Shown: positions 59,076-64,000 of the stretch, piece after piece
Layout: each line of letters opens with the position of its first letter
Position numbering within the stretch: the stretch's first letter is position 1
NCBI GenBank assembly: GCA_963971425.1
Contig: OZ020514.1
Location: 41,949,158 to 42,013,157, forward strand
DNA length: 64,000 nt
Reading direction: 5' to 3'
DNA from: Bryoerythrophyllum caledonicum
Taxonomy: Eukaryota; Streptophyta; Bryopsida; Pottiales; Pottiaceae
The notes under the pieces: generated by a model
Seen by the model: the letters and a program-made list of their open reading frames with translations, nothing else
Told to the model about the DNA's origin: nothing
Database searches by the model: none
Translations under genes and position numbers: made by a program

Positions 59076-59264
59076 CTTCTAACTAAATTGTAATGTATGA
59101 AGTTTTAAATAGTTATTGTTCAATTCTCGCTAAATTTCCTTACTCTTTATTGTACCAAGTTTATTGTTACAATTATAGTTATTGATAAATTTAAGGTTAT
59201 AGTTCATAGTTATCAAATAATTTTAATTTATAGATATATTAGTGATATAAGCCCTCGACCTTCA

Positions 59265-59405
59265 TCCATGAACCCTAAACCTTCAACTGTGAACCGTGAA
59301 CCCTAAACCGTGAATTAGAAACCCTAAACCGTAAGCCCTAAACCCTAAACCTAAAACCTGAACCGTGAACCGTGAACCGTGAACCCTAATATGTGAACCG
59401 GGAAT
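59265..59405. repeat. Degenerate telomere-like repeats (CCCTAAA/GAACCGTGAACC)
   Basis: Mixture of CCCTAAACC and GTGAACCGTGAACC units over about 140 bp. Confidence 0.6.
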
Positions 59406-59500
59406 CAGAGTTGTTCCGGCGTCAGTCCGTCCAGTAGTATTTGTCCGTCCCGCTGTCCGTCCAATGGAGATTATTGTCCGTTCGATAAGAGTCAACGCTG
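59405..59500. repeat. Dispersed GTCCGTCC repeat, copy 2
   Basis: Resembles 11775-11850 in order and sequence (TTGTTCCGGCGT, GTCCGTCC, CCAATGGAGATTATTGTCCG). Confidence 0.55.
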
Positions 59501-59539
59501 GTTTGACCATGACTAGAGGAAAATCAATTCACCTACTGC

Positions 59540-60000
59540 CACGAAGGCAAATATGTGGCTAACACGTCGACTACAAGATCGCGCGCGTACGAACAAGGGC
59601 TTGGCGCATACCTAGAAGGGTCGCGTGTGTATCTACCAGGGCCGCGAGCGTACGCCTTAAAATATATATATATATATATATATATTTATAAAAATATATA
59701 TATATATATATTTATAAAAATATATATATATATATTTTTATTTTATTTTTTTTGTTTTGTTGTATGCGCCTAGCCTTTGTTAGCATGCGCCCGACCTTTT
59801 GGATTGGGCGCATACGAACAAGGACTGGGCCTATACCATCAAGGACTGGGCGCATACCATCAAGGGTTGGGCACATACAAACAAAGGCTGCGCGCGCACA
59901 CTAAAATTTTTTTATTTTTTTTGGACGCGCCCAACATTTGTTAGCATGCACCCAACCTTTTGGATCGGGCGCATACGAACAAGGGCTAGGCGCGTCCGCC

Positions 60001-60043
<43 letters not shown>

Positions 60044-60670
60044 TGGCATGCGCGTCTATCTTTTGTTCGTACGCGCCCAATCCCTGATGGTACGCGCCCA
60101 GCCCTTGATGGTACGCGCCCAACCCTTGTTCGTATGCGACCAACCCTTGTACATACGCGCCCGATTCAAGAGGCCAGGCGCATGCTTACAAGGGCAAGAC
60201 GCATATAAATTTTTATTTTTTTAATTTTTTTTGCGTACGCCCGCGGCCCATTGAGGTACGCGCCCGACCCCTCTAAGGACGCGCCCATCCCCTTTAGGCA
60301 CGCGCCCGACCCTTTTAGAGACGCGCCCAACCTCTTTAAGTATGCGCCCAATCCTTTTTAGTACGCGCCCGACCCCTTTAGGTACATGCTGGACCCTTTA
60401 GATACACGCCTAATCTCTTTTTGGTACGCTCTTGATCCTTTCAAGTACGCGCGCGACCCAAAGGTTACGCGCCTGATGCTTTTTAGTATGCGCCTGACCC
60501 TTTTCAGTATGCGCCCAACTCCTTTAAATACTCGCCCGACCCCTTTGAGTACGCGCCCGACCTTCATTCAGCGAACACGCGCGCGCGACCTAATGGGTAT
60601 GCGCTCGAGATTATGGAGCAAGCAATTGAAGGATGATCGCACATTAAAGGGTCGAGCCCACAACTTATAG
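59540..60670. repeat. Inverted GC-rich minisatellite with (TA)n cores
   Basis: About 20-26 bp units built on GGGCGCATACGAACAAGG before 60000 and on the complementary TACGCGCCCGACCC-TTTAG after 60055, so the two halves are inverted. (TA)n tracts at 59660-59730 and 60003-60042 sit between them. About 20 units lie in 60055-60570. Translated ORFs (for example 59799-60224) only mirror the repeat. Confidence 0.8.
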
Positions 60671-61389
60671 GGTCGCGCGTGTGCGCTCTTGAGGGCCGCA
60701 CACTCTTTTAAATTTTGAAATTTAAATTTTTATAATATTTAAGCATAAGCGCCTCTACCGCACGCGCGATCGTCCACCGTACGCACGCAACCCTCGAACT
60801 TGCGAACTTGACTCTCATGTGTGCGATCCTTTTTGAATCGCTTGCCCCATAACCCCCCCTTCTTTCCCTCCTCCCTTTTCATTGACTTGCCTTCATTCCT
60901 TGTGTACCCGCCCGCTCTTCTTTTGTGGTGACCCACTTCTCTTGTATAGTCGCATGCCTCCTTGCACACTTATCAATCTCATTTGCATACACATCCATGC
61001 TCAACACGAATACAACTCATCCTCTACTATTTTGTGTTTTTTAAATTCCTTAATCTCGTTGAATTCTTGCTAGTGGCATAATGAAGATGTGTACAATGTA
61101 TAAGCCTCATTCCTCCTTGTGCCCACCTTTCCTAAGCTCTTGTCCACCCCTTGTTTATATAATGTTGATTTCTTTTCACCAATATCATCTATTGTCATTT
61201 CAAACTAAAGTCGTAGTTTCTAAACCGGAGATCTCCGGCTGGGTCTTCGCAGACATGCATGGACCACTAATTGATCACCTCTGTATTTCGCCCCTTCTGT
61301 TGGATCATTCTTCCGAAATACTCCTCTCACTAGGTTATTGTTTGATTTTGCAGACAAACGACTCCTATGGACTCCTGCTTGTAAGTTAG
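60671..61389. other. Region upstream of DUF7869-like copy 2
   Basis: No certain gene. One perfect CCGGAGATCTCCGG lies at 61225-61240. A poly-pyrimidine tract near 60850 and the ORF 61081-61389 (no known domain) are noted but not called. Confidence 0.35.
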
Positions 61390-61393
61390 TCCA

Positions 61394-63210
61394 CAGTTAG
61401 CTGGGTCAGAAAGGAATTCTTCGGAAATGTTGCTATCAAGCCATCTGGAAGCACCTTCAAAAAATGCAATACTTGCGATGAGTTCAATCAATTCTTAATG
61501 ACAACTTTAAAGGGAACGCCCGCGTACGAGATATTCTATAGCAACAGGCAGGCTCACTTGAATCAACAACAATCATGCCGGAAGCTTTACACGACATGGA
61601 GAGAGGAGTCGAAGGCGAAGCCGGTGACCTTTCTTTGTGTCATTCACGACAAGATGGACACTGCAAAGACGACTCTTCCACGCATGTGGAGGACGACTAA
61701 GGCAACATCTGGTCTCGGACAGCTTCCCATGAAAATCAGCAAAATGGTGGCACACGCTCATGTCGACAGAGCGTATACACACTATTCTCCTGCTTTATGG
61801 CCCGGAGATTCGAACGCCACCATCTCCTCTCTAGCAAAACTTTTTAGGTGGCTTGAGGGAGCACTATAACATGAGATGGGCGCGCTCTGCGAGCACCCAC
61901 CTCCAAACTCAATGTTCGCAGCGCTCATGAGGGGAAAGAGCAGGTGCCTCGACGCTTTAGAGCCCGTGGAGCCGAGTGCTTTTAAGGGACCGAAACCGTT
62001 GCCACCGAAATTGTTTCTGCAGCTCGACAACTCAGCAAAGGACAACAAGAACCAATACTTGATGGCATTCTTATCACTGCTAATTGCTCGAGGTGTTTTC
62101 AAGGAGATTCAAATAGGCTTCTTGGTGGTCGGACATATGCATGAAGATATTGATGCTTACTTTAGTTATCTATCAAAAGAACTCAAGAAAAACAGTACAT
62201 ATATTCTAGCGGATCTCATGAAGGCATTCATGAAGTCACAAAAACTTGCCTTCATGCCCGGAGTTATCTAAGAGGTGGCCGACTTTAAATCGTATGTCGA
62301 TGGCTACCTATGCAGCGGGGCGGCACGTCTGGTGGAAATAAGTGATATGCATCTTTTCAAGTTCTACGTTGACAATGACGGTGTTCCGGTCATGAAGTTC
62401 AAGAAATCTGCCGTTGATGCAAAGTGGCTACCGATGAACAGAGAGCCGATGAAACTCTGGAAGGTAGATGAATGCGGACGTCCCAAGCTCCCAACAGGAT
62501 CTCCCAAGCCTCCAACAGGATCTCCCAGGCCCATTCTTTTTAAGCTCATGTGGGATAATGAGTAGAAAAATCCGGTCGAAAACCAAAATGTTGCCAGAGA
62601 CAAGGCCAAAAAAGCGACGGAGAACAAATACTTCGTAAAGACGGGGCTCCGGAAGTACGTGGACTTCTCGGCGTCCGGAATGTCTAAGTGCGCAGGGTAT
62701 GCAGACTCCATCCGCCCATACCTGTTGTATTGAAAAGACGTCATCGACGAGCTTGACAAGCCTCTTTCTTAGGCGCCCTTCAAACTCGAAGAGGGATTTT
62801 GGCCTGCCCATAACTAGAGAGTCCCTCACGAGGGAGGTGGGAATCCCCTACCATTGGATGTCACTCCCAAAGATGAGGTTCTAGAGCCTTACTGCCAATG
62901 AAGCCCCAAAGTCCACTTTTTATCCCTAGCGTGACATTCGTCAGGGGTCCTGGATTTTGGTAAGACCTAGTGATCCGGACATCTATCCTATTTGGCAGGG
63001 TAGAGCACTTTCCGACGTCGTCAAGGATGAGGGTAGTACCAACCACGAAAAAAAATTTGTTAAGTATTGGGAGCGTTAATCAAGCAGGAGAATCTAAAGA
63101 GGAAGTATCACGGCTGCTTGGAAGCCACATGAGTTACCGACCAAGAGAAGCCTATATGGTATCATGTGAGTTCTACGTTGTTTGCGACTTGGTCAAGCAA
63201 AGTTAACCAA
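61394..63210 (+). pseudogene. DUF7869-like transposase-like gene, copy 2
   Basis: Rightward frame with C-N-T-C-D (CxxC, near 61471), V-I-H-D-K-M-D (near 61645), L-Q-L-D-N (near 62020), V-V-G-H-M-H-E-D-I-D (near 62130) and F-K-F-Y-V-D (near 62360). All have counterparts in copy 1 in the same order. It is broken by TAA (61870, 62269), TAG (62563), TGA (near 62730) and further TAG/TGA to 62950. A frameshift near 62960 leads to I-Y-P-I-W-Q-G-R-A-L-S-D, which matches copy 1 near its end. At 62269 the TAA stands where copy 1 has Gln. This copy keeps Asp in L-D-N but is more decayed overall. Divergent from the outer gene, as copy 1 is from the inner gene. Confidence 0.6.
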
Positions 63211-63439
63211 CTTACGAGGTCCATTCCGTGAAAAATGAAGGAAGCAGCGATTGTGAACTTGGAGAAAGCGAATGCCGCTAATCCTTGAGGGCAGACCATT
63301 CTATTTAGTTTTTCACGCTCATCTTGTAATAACACAAAGAAGAGATGAACTGTAGAGAGTCTTCCAATCTGTGAGTTAGGGATACGGTGATCAGTCTCAA
63401 TATCTAAAATTATGCTATCTAGAAGAAAAATCTCGAAGA

Positions 63440-63960
63440 GTCTCCACGTCCACGCGGAAGTGCACCGGAGATCTCCGACTGTGAAGACGATTAAAATTCG
63501 GCCTCGAGTTCAACATCCCTCCTTTCAACTCCTACAAGTCATCTTGAAGATAACCGGATCCGTGCTCTTCCATTCACTGAAATTTGGATACATAGAGTAG
63601 TGACAGTATCACAATTGTCTGGTTTATGCCACCGGAATATTATAAGGCCCGCACGTCCCGCCAAAAGCTTACCCAAGATCTCCGTCTGTTTATTCGATAG
63701 AAGGACTGCTTCTCCTCGACTTCCATAGCTGACAACGGTTGTCATAAGGCCAGATGTTATCTTAAAAAAGCGTGGACGGAAGGACTTTCATGTACTGCCA
63801 TATACATCTGGTGAAGATACGGCCGAAGATCTCCAGATAGAAGATTCGCATCCTCCATTCTCTAGAATAAGGTCCATGAAGAGGATCATGAGAGTACCTA
63901 GGTGTCTTAAAGAGCAAATTATCAAGTCCGGAGATCTTCACTGACTACGAAATTGCAATT
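63440..63960. repeat. Scattered GGAGATCTCC-type palindromes downstream of copy 2
   Basis: Copies near 63465 (ACCGGAGATCTCCGAC), 63675, 63822 and 63928, at 100-210 bp spacing. No gene is supported from 63211 to the end of the window. Confidence 0.6.
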
Positions 63961-64000
63961 CATCTATGGATGGTACTTGATCAAAAATATTTGAGACCTC

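Noticed and set aside
59555..60969. ORFs across the inverted minisatellite (for example 59799-60224)
   Set aside because: Their translations are simple repeats of the DNA unit on both strands.
38294..62565. A variant genetic code with TAA/TAG read as glutamine
   Set aside because: Premature TGA codons and frameshifts occur in the same decayed genes, the trihelix gene has no internal TAR and ends with TAA, and only mobile-element genes are affected. Decay is simpler.

Overview
The window looks like a repeat-dense part of a large, AT-rich streptophyte genome. The evidence is a plant-type trihelix transcription factor gene with a canonical GT-AG intron, a plant-like Ty3 retrotransposon, plant-type (TTTAGGG-like) telomeric repeats and FCP1-like proteins with a D-L-N-G motif. 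A non-flowering land plant (bryophyte, lycophyte or fern) or a charophyte would fit; I cannot resolve it further. No rRNA, tRNA, CRISPR or bacterial-type operon is visible.

Layout. 0.67-8.70 kb: an element-like block bounded by 65-bp terminal inverted repeats (TIRs) and a 10-bp target duplication. It holds an array of GTGCCGACATCGGCAC-type palindromes, two foldback hairpins and decayed coding fragments. 9-11 kb: transposase-like and unknown decayed ORFs. 11-17.5 kb: dispersed and tandem repeats, low-complexity DNA and a repeat with GGAGATCTCC cores. 17.8-20.6 kb: the one clearly intact gene, a two-exon trihelix factor with an apparent C-terminal SAM-like domain. 21-26.6 kb: diverged tandem and dispersed repeats.

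26.7-63.2 kb appears to be two nested mobile elements of one type plus a retrotransposon. The inner candidate (28280-51978) has 33-bp TIRs. It carries a leftward DUF7869-like (RNase H-fold transposase-like) gene and a rightward multi-exon gene that combines a methylase-like fold, a linker with a nuclear localisation signal and an FCP1-like phosphatase domain. It lies in an apparent intron of an outer, homologous, leftward gene (56.2 to 52.2 kb, then 28.1 to 26.7 kb). A second DUF7869-like gene runs rightward at 61.4-63.2 kb, so both units share the same divergent layout. Inside the inner gene, a 10.9-kb Ty3-type LTR retrotransposon (37416-48305, GTCAA target duplication) interrupts an exon.

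Each unit has its own palindrome: AGCTCGAGTCGAGCT within the inner element and CCGGAGATCTCCGG in the outer sequence. Copies sit largely in introns and between the divergent genes. Nearly all these mobile-element genes are broken by stops and frameshifts, and many of the stops look like C-to-T decay. All seven differences between the two LTRs are transitions. 58.3-60.7 kb holds CT-rich DNA, telomere-like repeats and a large inverted minisatellite with AT cores; the rest is anonymous AT-rich sequence.
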